A program made the position numbers and the translations under genes. A model generated the notes under the pieces. It made no database searches and was not told the DNA's origin. It saw only the letters and a list, made by a program, of their open reading frames with translations. From the NCBI RefSeq assembly GCF_013266755.1, contig NZ_JABRWJ010000012.1:147417-211416 (forward strand): DNA of 64,000 bases, written 5' to 3'. Shown here piece by piece: positions 29,327 to 39,404 of the stretch. The DNA comes from Pseudaquabacterium terrae. GTDB taxonomy: Bacteria; Pseudomonadota; Gammaproteobacteria; Burkholderiales; Burkholderiaceae_C. Every line of letters begins with the position of its first letter. The first letter of the stretch is position 1.

Positions 29327-30013
29327 TCAGCGGGTCGCAGCGCGGGGCTTGCGATCGGGCGTGGTGGTGAGGTACAGCGAAACGATGCGGTCGAAGCCGG
29401 TGCGGGCGCGGTCGACGGCGCCGGGCAGGCGCAGGAAACGGGCGTCGTGGTGCAGCGCCAGGATCAGGCCGTGGATCTCGAACAACATCTGCAGCGAATC
29501 GGTGTCGGCGCGCAGGTGGCCTTCGTCGATCGACAGCCGGATCGCGCGCTCGAGCGCCGCCTGCCAGGCGCGCACCATCGAGGCCAGCGCGTCACGCACG
29601 GGGCCCGGCCGGTCGTCGAACTCGACCGCGCCGCTGATGTAGATGCAGCCCGAATCGAGCTCGACGGAGACGCGCTTGACCCAGCGCTCGAAGAGGGCCC
29701 GCAGCCGCGGCAGGCCACGTGCCTCACGCACCGCGGGAAAGAAGATCTCTTCCTCGAAACGCTGGTGATATTCGCGGATCACCGCGATCTGCAGTTCCTC
29801 GCGCGAGCCGAAGTGGGCGAACACGCCCGACTTGCTCATCTGCGTCACCTCGGCCAGCGCGCCGATCGACAGGCCTTCGAGGCCCATGTGCGAGGCCAGG
29901 CCGAGGGCGGCTTCGAGGATCGCGGCGCGGGTCTGCTGGCCCTTCTGCAACGAACGCGCGGCGGCGCTGGCAGAAGAGCGTTTGCGCGGCGGAGGCAGGG
30001 AGGTGACGGTCAC
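29327..30013 (-). CDS. TetR-family regulator of the beta-oxidation cluster
   Basis: 228 aa. The N-terminal helix-turn-helix spans about residues 30-78 (TRAAILEAALGLASHMGLEG, MSKSGVFAHFGSREELQIAV). The ligand domain has RFEEEIFFPAVREARG. It is immediately upstream of the acyl-CoA dehydrogenase gene on the same strand and probably senses an acyl-CoA. An ACGATCGT palindrome lies 20 bases before its start. Confidence 0.9.
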   Translation of the reverse strand: MTVTSLPPPRKRSSASAAARSLQKGQQTRAAILEAALGLASHMGLEGLSIGALAEVTQMSKSGVFAHFGSREELQIAVIREYHQRFEEEIFFPAVREARGLPRLRALFERWVKRVSVELDSGCIYISGAVEFDDRPGPVRDALASMVRAWQAALERAIRLSIDEGHLRADTDSLQMLFEIHGLILALHHDARFLRLPGAVDRARTGFDRIVSLYLTTTPDRKPRAATR

Positions 30014-30033
30014 GGCGGTCCCGAAAGGAACGA

Positions 30034-30041
30034 ACGATCGT
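30034..30041. promoter_or_regulatory. Operator-like palindrome before the TetR gene
   Basis: ACGATCGT is a perfect 8-base palindrome inside a slightly longer imperfect one, 20 bases upstream of the TetR start codon. AT-rich DNA beside it (TATTTTG) suggests the promoter. TetR regulators of fatty-acid genes often bind comparable sites. Short length limits certainty. Confidence 0.45.
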
Positions 30042-30252
30042 GCTATTTTGCAGAACTCCGCCGGTCCGTGTTGCCAACTCAGGCCGCTTTTTCTAGGTGG
30101 CAGCTTCTAGATCGCGCAGCAATCTCGACGCCGGGAAATCCCTTGGGCACGCCACCTGCCAAGGTTTGAATGCGCCGCCGCGGGGCCGATGACACCGGAA
30201 AACGACCGGAATGCATTACCCTTCCGGGATCGTGCACCGGAGGTCACCCCCT

Positions 30253-30810
30253 TTGGACGTCTTGCAGCTCGATGTGTCCGGCCGCCCGCAGGCGTGGATC
30301 ACGCCTCGCGAGGCTGCACTGCTGTATGCCTGTGACGGCATCGCCTGGACCCTCGGCCGCGCCTGCCACGTGCTGCGTGGCGGCATCCAGCGCACCACCG
30401 GCCTGCAATCGCGCATAGAGGTGCATTCGATCGTCGCGGTGCGCGGCTCGATCCCTAGCCGCGCCTGGCGCCAGACGCCGGCGATGACCAACACCAAGCT
30501 CTTCGTGCGCGACCGCCACGTCTGCGCCTACTGCGGCGGCCGCTTCGGCTTCGACACGCTGACGCGCGAGCACATCGTGCCGGTCTCGCGCGGCGGCCGC
30601 GACACCTGGATGAACTGCATCACCGCCTGCCGCGCCTGCAACGGCCGCAAGGGCAACCGGATGCCCGAAGAAGCGCGCATGACGCTGCTGTACCTGCCCT
30701 ACATACCCAGCCTGCACGAGGACATGATCCTGCGCGGCCGCCGCATCCTGACCGACCAGATGGAATTCCTGCTGGCCAGCGTGCCGCGCTCGAGCCGCCT
30801 GCACGCCTGA
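30253..30810 (+). CDS. HNH endonuclease
   Basis: 185 aa from a TTG start. GGAGG at 30239-30243 lies 9 bases before the TTG, while the upstream ATG at 30211 has no comparable site, so the TTG is preferred. The zinc ribbon has CAYCGG and CRACNGRK; the HNH core is REHIVPVSRGG with N in WMNCITAC. An N-terminal region of about 85 residues (ITPREAALLYACDGIAW) has no recognised fold. Function may lie in DNA repair or restriction; the family is widespread in Burkholderiales chromosomes. Confidence 0.88.
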   Translation: MDVLQLDVSGRPQAWITPREAALLYACDGIAWTLGRACHVLRGGIQRTTGLQSRIEVHSIVAVRGSIPSRAWRQTPAMTNTKLFVRDRHVCAYCGGRFGFDTLTREHIVPVSRGGRDTWMNCITACRACNGRKGNRMPEEARMTLLYLPYIPSLHEDMILRGRRILTDQMEFLLASVPRSSRLHA

Positions 30811-30818
30811 ACGGTCCC

Positions 30819-30851
30819 GCGTCTGCCCGGCCTGTGGCGCCGGGCAGACGC
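30819..30851 (+). terminator. Hairpin after the HNH gene
   Basis: A perfect 12-base stem (GCGTCTGCCCGG with CCGGGCAGACGC) around a 9-base loop starts 9 bases after the HNH stop. No run of T follows, so it may terminate weakly or stabilise the message end. Confidence 0.6.
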
Positions 30852-30947
30852 CTCATCCTGCCGCCCCGACTTTTCGTCGCCTGCCCCTTGCCGCGCCGGC
30901 GGTGGACCCGGACAGTGCGCCCTTGTCGCCCGTCCGGAGAGCCCCGC

Positions 30948-31874
30948 ATGTCCCCGCCCCTGCTGCAGATCGAGCAGCTCAGCCACGTCTACCCCAACGG
31001 CACGCGTGCGCTCGACAACGTGACCCTCGAGATCCCGCGCGGCATGTTCGGCCTGCTGGGGCCGAACGGCGCCGGCAAGTCGACGCTGATGCGCTGCCTG
31101 GCGACCCTGCAGATCCCGAGCAGCGGCCGCATCCGCTTCGGCGACATCGAGCTGCGCACTCACCCTGAGCGCCTGCGCGCGACGCTGGGATACCTGCCGC
31201 AGGACTTCGGCGTCTACCCGCGCGTCTCGGCCTGGGACATGCTGGACCACCTGGCGGTGCTCAAGGGCATCGCCGCGCGTGGTGAGCGGCGCGAGACCAT
31301 CGAGGCGCTGCTGCAGCAGGTGAACCTGTGGGACGTGCGCAAGCGCGCGATCGCCGGCTTCTCCGGCGGCATGCGCCAGCGCTTCGGCATCGCGCAGGCG
31401 CTGATCGGCAATCCGCAGCTGATCATCGTCGACGAGCCGACCGCCGGCCTCGATCCCGAGGAACGCAACCGCTTCAACAACCTGCTGTCGGAGATCGGCG
31501 AGAGCGTCGTCGTGATCCTGTCGACGCACATCGTCGACGACGTCAGCGACCTGTGCTCGCGGATGGCGATCCTGGTCGATGGCCGCATCGTCGCGCAGGA
31601 CACGCCGGCAACGCTGATCGCCTCGATCGAGGGCCGGGTCTGGACCAGCGTGATCGACAAGGCCGAGCTGCCCGAGTACCGCAAGCAGTTCCAGGTCATC
31701 GCGACGCGGCTGCGCGCCGGCCGCACGCAGATCCACGTGCTCGCCGACGCGGCGCCGGACCCGCGCTTCGAGCCGGTGCCGGCGGCGCTGGAGGATGTGT
31801 ACTTCGCGACGCTGCACCGTGAACGCCGCCGCGCCGAAGCGGCTGCTGCTGCCGCTTCGGCCGCAGCCGCCTAG
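30948..31874 (+). CDS. ABC transporter ATPase of a peptidase-linked exporter
   Basis: 308 aa from the ATG at 30948. Walker A GPNGAGKST at 38-46, signature FSGGMRQR, Walker B LIIVDEPTAGLD and an H-loop STHIVDD are present. The C-terminus is alanine-rich. It is of the ABC-2 export/CcmA type. The gene 13 bases downstream encodes the permease fused to a peptidase, and the two surely act together. Substrate unknown. Confidence 0.92.
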   Translation: MSPPLLQIEQLSHVYPNGTRALDNVTLEIPRGMFGLLGPNGAGKSTLMRCLATLQIPSSGRIRFGDIELRTHPERLRATLGYLPQDFGVYPRVSAWDMLDHLAVLKGIAARGERRETIEALLQQVNLWDVRKRAIAGFSGGMRQRFGIAQALIGNPQLIIVDEPTAGLDPEERNRFNNLLSEIGESVVVILSTHIVDDVSDLCSRMAILVDGRIVAQDTPATLIASIEGRVWTSVIDKAELPEYRKQFQVIATRLRAGRTQIHVLADAAPDPRFEPVPAALEDVYFATLHRERRRAEAAAAAASAAAA

Positions 31875-31887
31875 AAGGACGCCGCCG

Positions 31888-34800
31888 ATGCTGCGCCACA
31901 TCGCCGCCTTCGAATGGCGCTATCAGCTGAAAAGCCCGGTGTTCTGGGTCGGCTGCCTGATCTTCTTCCTGCTGAGCTTCGGCGCCACGACGATCGAGCA
32001 GGTCCAGATCGGCAGCCGCGGCAACGTCAACATCAATTCGCCGTTCGCGATCGTGCAGACGCTGGCGGTGATGAGCCTGTTCGCCGTCTTCGTCACCGTC
32101 GCGCTGGTCGCCAACGTCGTGATCCGCGACGACGAGACCGGCTTCGCGCCGATCCTGCGCTCGACCTCGCTGCGCAAGGGTGACTACCTCGTCGGCCGCT
32201 TCGTCGGCGCGTGCGCCGCGGCGTTCCTGCTGCTGGCGTGCATTCCATTGGCGGTCGCGCTCGGTTCGCTGATGCCGTGGCTCGATCCCGAGAAGGTCGG
32301 CCCGCAGCGTTGGGCGAACTACCTGTGGCCGCTGTTCGCGATCGCGCTGCCGACGCTGCTGATCACCGGCGCGGCCTTCTTCGCGCTGGCCACCGCGACA
32401 CGCTCGATGATGTGGACCTACGTCGGCGTCGTCGCGCTGCTGGTGCTGTACATCGTGATGCGCGTGCTGCTGCGCGACCCGCGGCACGACACCCTCGCCG
32501 CGCTGCTCGATCCGTTCGGCATCTCACCGCTGTCGATCACGATGCGCTACTGGACCGCCGCCGAGCGCAACAGCCAGCTGCCGGCGCTGAGCGGGTTGCT
32601 GCTGGCCAACCGCGTGTTGTGGACCGGCGCCGCCCTGGTGATGTTCGGCATCGCGTGGCGGCTGTTCCGCTTCGAAGGCCGCACGCCGCGCGCCGCCGCC
32701 GCGACGACCGACGGCGACGCCGACGCGGCCGACGAAACACCCGCCGCCCGTCTGGCCCGGCTCACCGACGCCGGCCGGCCCGCAATCGCCGACCTGCCCG
32801 CGCCGCGCGCCGACGCCGCCACCCGCCGGGCGCAGGCCTGGGCGCTGGCGCGCTTCGACATGGCCTTCGTGTTCAAGAGCCCGGCCTTCTTCGTGCTGCT
32901 GGCGATCGGGCTGATCAACGGCGGCGCGAGCCTGTGGTTCGGCGGCGAGCTCTACGGCAGCCCGTCGTGGCCGGTGACGCGGCTGATGGTGCAGGCGCTG
33001 AACGAGGCCTACACGATCATGCCGGTGATCATCGCGATCTACTACGGCGGCGAGCTGGTGTGGCGCGACCGCGAACGCCGCGTGCACGAGATCGTCGACG
33101 CGACCGCGGCGCCGGACTGGGCGCACCTGGTGCCCAAGATCATCGCCATCGCGCTGGTGCTGCTGGCCACCGCGCTGGTCGGCGCGCTGGCCGGCGTGCT
33201 GGTGCAGACGCTGAAGGGCTTTCACCGCTACCAGCTCGACGCCTACCTGCTGTGGTTCGTCGTGCCGACCGCGATCGCCTCGCTGCAGCTCGCGGTGCTG
33301 TCGGTCTTCGTGCAGGTGCTGGTGCCGCAGAAGTACCTCGGCTGGGGCGTGATGCTGGTGTTCCTGGTGGCCTCGATCTCGATGGCCAACGCCGGCTTCG
33401 AGCACACGCTCTACAACTACGGCACGACGACGCCGGTGCCGCTGTCGGACATGAACGGCCTCGGCCGCTTCTGGGTCGGCGCGGCCTGGCTGCACGTCTA
33501 CTGGTCAGCGTTCGCGCTGCTGCTCACGGTGTTCGCGTATGCGCTGTGGCGCCGCGGCGCGACGATCGCGCTGCGGCCGCGCCTCAGCCAGCTGCGCCAG
33601 CGGCTGCGTGGCCGCGCACTTTGGGTGCTGGGCGCGGCGCTCGCCACCTGGGCCGGCAGCGGCGCGTGGATCTTCCACAACACCAACGTGCTGAACCGCT
33701 ACCGGCCCCAGCCCGATCAGGAAGCGCTGCTGGCCGAGGCTGAGAAGACGCTGCTGCAGTACGAGAAGCTGCCGCAGCCGAGCATCACGGAAGTGACGCT
33801 CGACGTGCAGCTGCATCCGCGCGAAGCACGCGCCGTGACCCGCGGCCGCTACACGCTGGAGAACCGCGAGGCCCAGCCGATCGACGCGCTGCACCTGGCC
33901 TGGCATCCGGCGCTGCAGCTCGACTCGATCGAGCTCGACGGCGCGACGCTGGCCCAGCAATGGCCGACGCTGCACTACCGCATCTACAAGCTCGCGCAGC
34001 CGATGCAGCCGGGCGAGCGCCGCACGCTGGCCTTCACGACGACGCTGCAGGAGCGCGGCTTCCCGAACCGCGCGCCGCTGACGCGCATCGTCGCCAACGG
34101 CACGTTCATCGACAACAACGAGATCACGCCCTCCATCGGGCTGTCGCGCGAAGGTCTCTTGAAGGACCGCGCAAAGCGTCGCAAGCACGCCCTGCCGCCG
34201 GACCTGCGGCCGCCGACGCTCGAGGACGAGAGCGGCCGCCGGCACTCGGCGTTCCGCCGCGACAGCGGCTTCGTGCAGCTGGACCTGACGGTCACGACCG
34301 ATGCCGACCAGACGCCGATCGCACCGGGCTCCAGCGTGAGCGAGGTGGTCGCCGACGGCCGCCGCACGGTGCGCTTCAAGCCCGACGCGCCGATCGAGCA
34401 CTTCTATTCGATCCAGTCGGCGCGCTATGCGGTCAAGCGCGACACCTGGCGCTTCCGTGGTCCTGCAGGCGAGGTGGACGTGCCTTTGGCGGTCTATTAC
34501 CACGAGCCCCATCCGTACAACGTCGAGCGCATGCTGGCGGCGATGAAGCTGTCGCTGCAGGTCTTCTCCGAGCAGTTCAGCCCCTACCAGTTCAAGCAGG
34601 CACGCATCCTCGAGTTCCCGGCCTACGCCGACTTCGCGCAGAGCTTCGCGAACACGATTCCGTATTCCGAATCGATCGGCTTCATCCACCGCCAGGTCGA
34701 CCCGGACAAGATCGACATGGTCAGCTACGTCACCGCGCACGAGATCGCTCACCAGTGGTGGGGCCACCAGCTGGTGCCGAGCAGCCAGCAGGGCGCGACG

Positions 34801-35532
34801 ATGCTGGTCGAGAGCTTCGCGCAGTATTCGGCGCTGCTGGTGATGGAGCGCCTCTACGGGCCCGAGCAGATCCGCCGTTTCCTGAAGTACGAGCTCGACC
34901 GCTACCTGCGCGCCCGCGGCGGCGAGGTGGTCGAGGAGCTGCCGCTGGCCCGGGTCGAGAACCAGCCCTACATCCACTACAACAAGGGCTCGCTGGCGCT
35001 GTACTGGCTGAAGGAGCGCATCGGCGAACCGGCGCTGAACCGCACGCTGGCGAAGTTCCTCGCGCAGCACGCGTTCAAGGCCGCGCCGTATCCGAACACG
35101 CGCGACTTCCTGGCGTTGCTGCGCGCCGAAGCGGGACCCGCTCACGAGACGCTGATCAGCGACCTGTTCGAGAAGATCACGCTGCTCGACCTGAAGACGG
35201 TGGAAGCGCGCAAGCGGCCGCGCGAGGACAAGCGCTGGGAGCTCGAGCTGGTGATCGAGGCGCGCAAGCTCTACGCCGACGGCCAGGGCAAGGAGACCGA
35301 AGCGCCGCTGCAGGACGAGCTGGTCGAGGTCGGCGTGTTCAGCGCCGAGCCGGGCAAGGCGGGGTTCGACGCGTCATCGGTGCTGTCGATGAACGTGCAG
35401 GCGATCCGCAGCGGCCGCCAGACGATCACGCTGGTGCTGGAGCGCGAGCCGCAGTGGGCCGGCATCGATCCGTACAACAAGCGCATCGACCGGCTCAGCG
35501 ACGACAACCTGAAGGCGGTCGAGCGGCGCTGA
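31888..35532 (+). CDS. ABC-2 permease fused to an M1-like aminopeptidase
   Basis: 1214 aa. Residues 1 to about 580 hold two ABC-2-like permease halves with at least ten membrane helices; the second half begins with FDMAFVFKSPAFFVLL. The C-terminal part is a gluzincin: H951-E952-x-x-H955 in HEIAHQWWGHQ, followed by E975 in MLVESFAQYSAL. The spacing is one residue longer than in classic M1 enzymes. The active site would face the periplasm. Such fusions occur in Xanthomonads and Bacteroidetes; the function is unknown, perhaps peptide release or envelope processing. Confidence 0.9.
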   Translation: MLRHIAAFEWRYQLKSPVFWVGCLIFFLLSFGATTIEQVQIGSRGNVNINSPFAIVQTLAVMSLFAVFVTVALVANVVIRDDETGFAPILRSTSLRKGDYLVGRFVGACAAAFLLLACIPLAVALGSLMPWLDPEKVGPQRWANYLWPLFAIALPTLLITGAAFFALATATRSMMWTYVGVVALLVLYIVMRVLLRDPRHDTLAALLDPFGISPLSITMRYWTAAERNSQLPALSGLLLANRVLWTGAALVMFGIAWRLFRFEGRTPRAAAATTDGDADAADETPAARLARLTDAGRPAIADLPAPRADAATRRAQAWALARFDMAFVFKSPAFFVLLAIGLINGGASLWFGGELYGSPSWPVTRLMVQALNEAYTIMPVIIAIYYGGELVWRDRERRVHEIVDATAAPDWAHLVPKIIAIALVLLATALVGALAGVLVQTLKGFHRYQLDAYLLWFVVPTAIASLQLAVLSVFVQVLVPQKYLGWGVMLVFLVASISMANAGFEHTLYNYGTTTPVPLSDMNGLGRFWVGAAWLHVYWSAFALLLTVFAYALWRRGATIALRPRLSQLRQRLRGRALWVLGAALATWAGSGAWIFHNTNVLNRYRPQPDQEALLAEAEKTLLQYEKLPQPSITEVTLDVQLHPREARAVTRGRYTLENREAQPIDALHLAWHPALQLDSIELDGATLAQQWPTLHYRIYKLAQPMQPGERRTLAFTTTLQERGFPNRAPLTRIVANGTFIDNNEITPSIGLSREGLLKDRAKRRKHALPPDLRPPTLEDESGRRHSAFRRDSGFVQLDLTVTTDADQTPIAPGSSVSEVVADGRRTVRFKPDAPIEHFYSIQSARYAVKRDTWRFRGPAGEVDVPLAVYYHEPHPYNVERMLAAMKLSLQVFSEQFSPYQFKQARILEFPAYADFAQSFANTIPYSESIGFIHRQVDPDKIDMVSYVTAHEIAHQWWGHQLVPSSQQGATMLVESFAQYSALLVMERLYGPEQIRRFLKYELDRYLRARGGEVVEELPLARVENQPYIHYNKGSLALYWLKERIGEPALNRTLAKFLAQHAFKAAPYPNTRDFLALLRAEAGPAHETLISDLFEKITLLDLKTVEARKRPREDKRWELELVIEARKLYADGQGKETEAPLQDELVEVGVFSAEPGKAGFDASSVLSMNVQAIRSGRQTITLVLEREPQWAGIDPYNKRIDRLSDDNLKAVERR

Positions 35533-35542
35533 GCAAAAAAGA

Positions 35543-35571
35543 ACGCCGGCCGGAATGGCCCCGGCCGGCGT
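35543..35571. terminator. Intrinsic terminator, best for the BON gene
   Basis: An 11-base perfect stem (ACGCCGGCCGG with CCGGCCGGCGT) around a 7-base loop lies between two convergent genes. On the minus strand it is followed by CTTTTTTGC, a good T run, so it should stop transcription of the BON-domain gene. For the plus strand no T run follows, so it may act only weakly. Confidence 0.8.
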
Positions 35572-35595
35572 CTGTTCGTCAAGACTCGAGGACGA

Positions 35596-35961
35596 TCAGC
35601 CAATCGCCAGCTGGTTGTCGACGCTGCGCACGCCGTCGACCGCCTGCGCCAGCTGCGTCGCGCGTTCACGCGCACTGTCGTTCGGCGCGGTGCCCTTCAG
35701 GGCGACCTTGCCGCCGACCGTGTCGACGTCGATGCGCATTGCGCTCAGCTCGTTGTCGCGCGCCAGCCGGGCATTCACCGAGGCGGTGATCGCCGCATCG
35801 TTGATCGCGCCCTGCGCCTCATCCGCCTTCTGGGCCACCTGGCCGGCCGCCGTGTCGTCGCGGGCGGTCTGGTCGGGACGATCGCAGGCGGCGAGGCCCA
35901 GCGTCAGCGCGGCGGCGCACAGCGCGCTCAGCAGCGGGGTTCGGGGTGTACGTGCATTCAT
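35596..35961 (-). CDS. BON-domain lipoprotein (OsmY-like)
   Basis: 121 aa. The N-terminus has a signal with lipobox LAAC (C28 region). The BON domain spans about residues 55-120: INDAAITASVNARLARDNEL, VALKGTAPNDSARERATQLA, VRSVDNQLAIG. BON proteins bind phospholipids and help keep the envelope intact under osmotic stress. The ATG at 35961 is preceded by an AAGGAGT-like site. Confidence 0.9.
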   Translation of the reverse strand: MNARTPRTPLLSALCAAALTLGLAACDRPDQTARDDTAAGQVAQKADEAQGAINDAAITASVNARLARDNELSAMRIDVDTVGGKVALKGTAPNDSARERATQLAQAVDGVRSVDNQLAIG

Positions 35962-36209
35962 GGATGACTCCTTGGATGGCGGGGAACGCCGCAGGACGGC
36001 GGGGTGATGGCAACCATAGGTCCCACCCCGGGCAGCACGGATCGGTGTGGGACGGGTTGTCCTGTCGGAGCAGACCGACCCTTGTCGGCCACTTCCTACC
36101 CGTGGCGGCGTTGCCAGCCGGCATCTGAAACGGGCGCCGGCCGGCACGGCCCCTGCGCGGCGCGACTCGACACTGCAACCACAGACACATCTCGCAAGGA
36201 GCCGGCACC

Positions 36210-36434
36210 ATGGAACTGCATGAATTCGCCTTCCTGGCCCTGCTGGTGCTGATGGGTCTGGCCCTGCTGGCATGGATCAGCCGGCAGTTGCAGCGGCCAC
36301 TCGAGTGGATGACCGATTCGCGCCTCGATCCGGCCTCCGGCTACGACGATCTGCAGGCGGACGAGCCCGCAGCGGACTGGCCGCTGCCTACGGTCGACCT
36401 CCCGGCGCGCGAGGCCAAGCTGCAGCGCGGCTGA
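36210..36434 (+). CDS. Small single-span membrane protein, unknown
   Basis: 74 aa. An AAGGAG site lies about 10 bases before the ATG. One membrane helix (FAFLALLVLMGLALLAWI, residues 6-23) precedes an acidic soluble tail rich in Asp and Pro. No family is recognised. The 248 bases upstream (35962-36209) contain no gene and probably hold its promoter and that of the divergent BON gene. Confidence 0.6.
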   Translation: MELHEFAFLALLVLMGLALLAWISRQLQRPLEWMTDSRLDPASGYDDLQADEPAADWPLPTVDLPAREAKLQRG

Positions 36435-36546
36435 CAGCCGCCGCCATTCGGCGCCCGATTCCCGTCGCTCGTCCGAAGGCCCTGGCCTGGCCGTGCAGCG
36501 CGCCGAAGAATAGTCGCCGCGCCGATGTCCGGCGTGCGGAGGCGAC

Positions 36547-37035
36547 ATGGCTGCGCTGCGAGTGCAATGGACGATCAACGGGGTCAGCCGGCGTTATGCC
36601 GGCGACGGCGAGCAGCCGCTGTTGTGGGTGCTGCGCGACGAGCTCGGCCTGACGGGCACCAAATACGGCTGTGGCATCGGCGCCTGCGGCGCCTGCACGG
36701 TGCACGTCGACGGCGCGGCCGCGCGCGCCTGCAGCGTGCCGATGTCCGCGCTGGCCGGCAAGCGCGTGCTGACGGCCGAAGGACTCGGCCGCGGCGAGCA
36801 GCTGCATCCGGTGCAGCAGGCGTGGATCGAGCACAACGTGCCGCAGTGCGGCTATTGCCAGGCGGGCCAGATGATGTCGGCGGCTGCGTTGCTGGAGCGC
36901 GTGCCGCGCCCGACCGATGCGCAGATCGACGACGCGCTGCGCGGCAACCTGTGCCGCTGCGGCACCTATGAGCGCATCCGCGCCGCGGTGCATCGGGCGG
37001 CCGAGCTGGGTGCTGCGCGCGGAGCGCGGTCATGA
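36547..37035 (+). CDS. iorA: (2Fe-2S) subunit of a molybdenum hydroxylase (IorA-like)
   Basis: 162 aa. The plant-type ferredoxin cluster motif is [16 protein letters not shown], and the second helical cluster motif is QCGYCQAGQ with CRCG. This is the small subunit of the isoquinoline 1-oxidoreductase/ aldehyde oxidase group. It passes electrons from the Mo site to a membrane acceptor. Its stop overlaps the large-subunit ATG (ATGA). Confidence 0.9.
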   Translation: MAALRVQWTINGVSRRYAGDGEQPLLWVLRDELGLTGTKYGCGIGACGACTVHVDGAAARACSVPMSALAGKRVLTAEGLGRGEQLHPVQQAWIEHNVPQCGYCQAGQMMSAAALLERVPRPTDAQIDDALRGNLCRCGTYERIRAAVHRAAELGAARGARS

Positions 37036-39326
37036 GCGCCGCCACCGCCAACGCCACGGCACCGACGCGGCGCGACGTGCTGCGCCTGGGCGCGGCCGCC
37101 GGCACTTCGCTGGTGCTCGGTTTTCGATTGCACGGCAACGCGCAGGCACAGCCCGCCACGGCCGCCGCCCCCTTCCGCCCCAACGCCTGGCTGACGATCA
37201 ACCGCGACGGCGCGGTGCAGGTGTCGATCTCGAAGACCGAGATGGGTCAGGGCACGGCCACGGGCATCGCGATGCTGGTCGCCGACGAGCTCGATGCCGA
37301 CTGGGCGCGGATCAGCGTCGACACGATGCGCCCCGACGGCCAGCGTTTCATGATCACCGGCGGCTCGTACAGCATCAGCGCGGCCTGGCAGCCGGCACGC
37401 GTGGCCGGCGCGCAGGCGCGCGAGCTGCTGCGCTCGGCTGGTGCCCAGGCGCTCGGCGTCGCGCCTGCGGACTGCCGAACCGAGCAGCATGCGGTGCTGC
37501 ATCCGGCGAGCGGCCGGCGCATCGGCTACGGCGAGCTGGTGGCGCGCGCGGCCGCGCTGCCGGTGCCCGAGAAGCCCGCGCTCAAGGACCCGCGCGAGCA
37601 CCGCCTGATCGGCCGGCCGCTGCCGGCGAAGAACCTCGACGCCATCGTGCGCGCGCAGGCCGTCTACGGGCTCGACGTGCGCGTGCCGGGCATGCTGTTC
37701 GCGGTCATCGAGCGCAGCCCGGTGATCAACGGTCGGCTGGCGCGGCTGGATGCGCGCGCGGCACGCGCGGTGCCCGGCGTGCAGCAGGTGATCCCGCTGC
37801 GGGGCAACACCTTCCCCGAGTCGGAGCTCTACATCCGCGACGGCGCGGCGGTGCTGGCGAGCTCGACCTGGGCCGCACTGCAAGGCCGGCGCCAGCTGAA
37901 GCTGCAGTGGAACGAGAACAGCGCCGACCGCAAACCCCGCGGCGGCCGGCTGGCGTCGACGACGACGCTGGCCGACGACCTGCAGCGCGCGCTCGCCGAC
38001 GGCACGCCGGACGCGCCGCGTGAGGGCCTGCGCCCGTGGGTCAGCGGCCTGCGCCACGGCACGCCCGAAGGCCTGGCCCAGGCCTTCGCGACGGCTCATC
38101 GCACGCTCGAGCTGGACTACGAGGTGCCGCTGTACCCGCATGCGCCGATGGAGCCGATGAATGCGGTCGCGCATTGGACGCCCGAGCGATGCGAGGTCTG
38201 GGCGCCCTGCCACTTCCAGAGTTATCTGCACCGCTTGCTGCGCGACCTGACCGGCCTGAGCGCCGACCGGGTGGTCGTGCACACCCCCCTGCTCGGCGGC
38301 AGCTTCGGCCGCCGCCTGATGCCCGACTACGCGATCGAGGCGGCGCTGCTGTCGCGGGAGGCCGAGCGGCCAGTGCAGGTGCTGTGGACGCGCGAGGACG
38401 ACATGCAGCACGGCCTGTTCTCGCCGCCGAGCCGGCACCGCGCGCGCGTGGCGCTCGCCGCTGACGGCCGCATCCTGGCGCTGGAACACTCGGTGGCCGC
38501 GCTGTCGGTGCGACAGCAGAGCGAGCGCGAATCGATCGCCCCGAGCGGCCTGGACCGCAGCGTGGTGATCGATGCCGAGAAGTTTCCGTACGGCGCCGAG
38601 GAGATGCACGTGCGGCACCGCCTCGTCGAGCAGACGATCCGCGTGCTGTGGTGGCGGCGCGGCTACACCGCCAACCACACGCTGGTCAACGAGACGCTGC
38701 TCGATGAATGCGCCCATGCGATGAAGGAAGACCCGCTCGCCTACCGCCAGCGCCTGCTCGGCGCGCCGCGCGAGCTGCGCTATGAGAACGAAGGCGACAC
38801 CGAGGTGATCGACACCGGCCGGCTCGCACGCGTGCAGCGCGTGGCCTGCGAAGCCGCCGGCTGGGGCCGGCCGCTGCCGGCCGGCGCCGGGCGCGGGCTG
38901 GCCAGCACCTACACCGACACCTGCGTCGCGCAGGTGATCGAGGTGGTGCCGAACGGCAAGGGCCTGAAGGTGCAGCGCGTGGTCAGCGCGGTCGACTGCG
39001 GGCGGGTCATCAACCCGCAGCTCGTGAAGGCGCAGGTCGAAGGCAGCATCGTGTTCGCATTGACCGCGGCGCTGAAGGCGCGCATCACCGTCGAGGCCGG
39101 GCGTGTGCAGCAGAGCAACTTCCACGACTTCCCGCTGCTGCGTTTCGACGAGATGCCGGTGATCGAGACGGTGCTGATTCACAGCGACGCCGCGCCGACC
39201 GGCATCGGTGAGCCGGCCTCGCACTGCACCGCGGCGGCGCTGGCGAATGCCGTGTTCGCGGCGACCGGGCGACGGCTGCGCCGGCTGCCGTTCGACCTGG
39301 GATCGCAGCACCGACCGGCGGCGTAG
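37032..39326 (+). CDS. iorB: Molybdenum hydroxylase large subunit (IorB-like)
   Basis: 764 aa with a twin-arginine signal ([20 protein letters not shown]), so the enzyme is exported folded. Molybdopterin-binding [20 protein letters not shown] and the catalytic-glutamate region [20 protein letters not shown] match xanthine dehydrogenase/IorB enzymes without FAD domain. It should hydroxylate an N-heteroaromatic or oxidise an aldehyde in the periplasm. Coupled to iorA by a 4-base overlap. Cofactor-insertion genes are not in the window. Confidence 0.9.
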   Translation: MSAATANATAPTRRDVLRLGAAAGTSLVLGFRLHGNAQAQPATAAAPFRPNAWLTINRDGAVQVSISKTEMGQGTATGIAMLVADELDADWARISVDTMRPDGQRFMITGGSYSISAAWQPARVAGAQARELLRSAGAQALGVAPADCRTEQHAVLHPASGRRIGYGELVARAAALPVPEKPALKDPREHRLIGRPLPAKNLDAIVRAQAVYGLDVRVPGMLFAVIERSPVINGRLARLDARAARAVPGVQQVIPLRGNTFPESELYIRDGAAVLASSTWAALQGRRQLKLQWNENSADRKPRGGRLASTTTLADDLQRALADGTPDAPREGLRPWVSGLRHGTPEGLAQAFATAHRTLELDYEVPLYPHAPMEPMNAVAHWTPERCEVWAPCHFQSYLHRLLRDLTGLSADRVVVHTPLLGGSFGRRLMPDYAIEAALLSREAERPVQVLWTREDDMQHGLFSPPSRHRARVALAADGRILALEHSVAALSVRQQSERESIAPSGLDRSVVIDAEKFPYGAEEMHVRHRLVEQTIRVLWWRRGYTANHTLVNETLLDECAHAMKEDPLAYRQRLLGAPRELRYENEGDTEVIDTGRLARVQRVACEAAGWGRPLPAGAGRGLASTYTDTCVAQVIEVVPNGKGLKVQRVVSAVDCGRVINPQLVKAQVEGSIVFALTAALKARITVEAGRVQQSNFHDFPLLRFDEMPVIETVLIHSDAAPTGIGEPASHCTAAALANAVFAATGRRLRRLPFDLGSQHRPAA

Positions 39327-39381
39327 CAGGGCTGTCGCGGGTTGACACCCGCGCACGTTGGCCTCATTCTTGCGTGGACGT

Positions 39382-39393
39382 CTTGCATACAAG
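39382..39393. promoter_or_regulatory. GntR/FCD operator-like repeat
   Basis: CTTG-cata-CAAG is an inverted repeat 11 bases before the GntR ATG. FCD-subfamily GntR regulators commonly bind TTG-N-AT/AC-N-CAA-like sites, so autoregulation of the downstream importer operon is likely. Confidence 0.55.
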
Positions 39394-39404
39394 TCATCCA
39401 CGCC

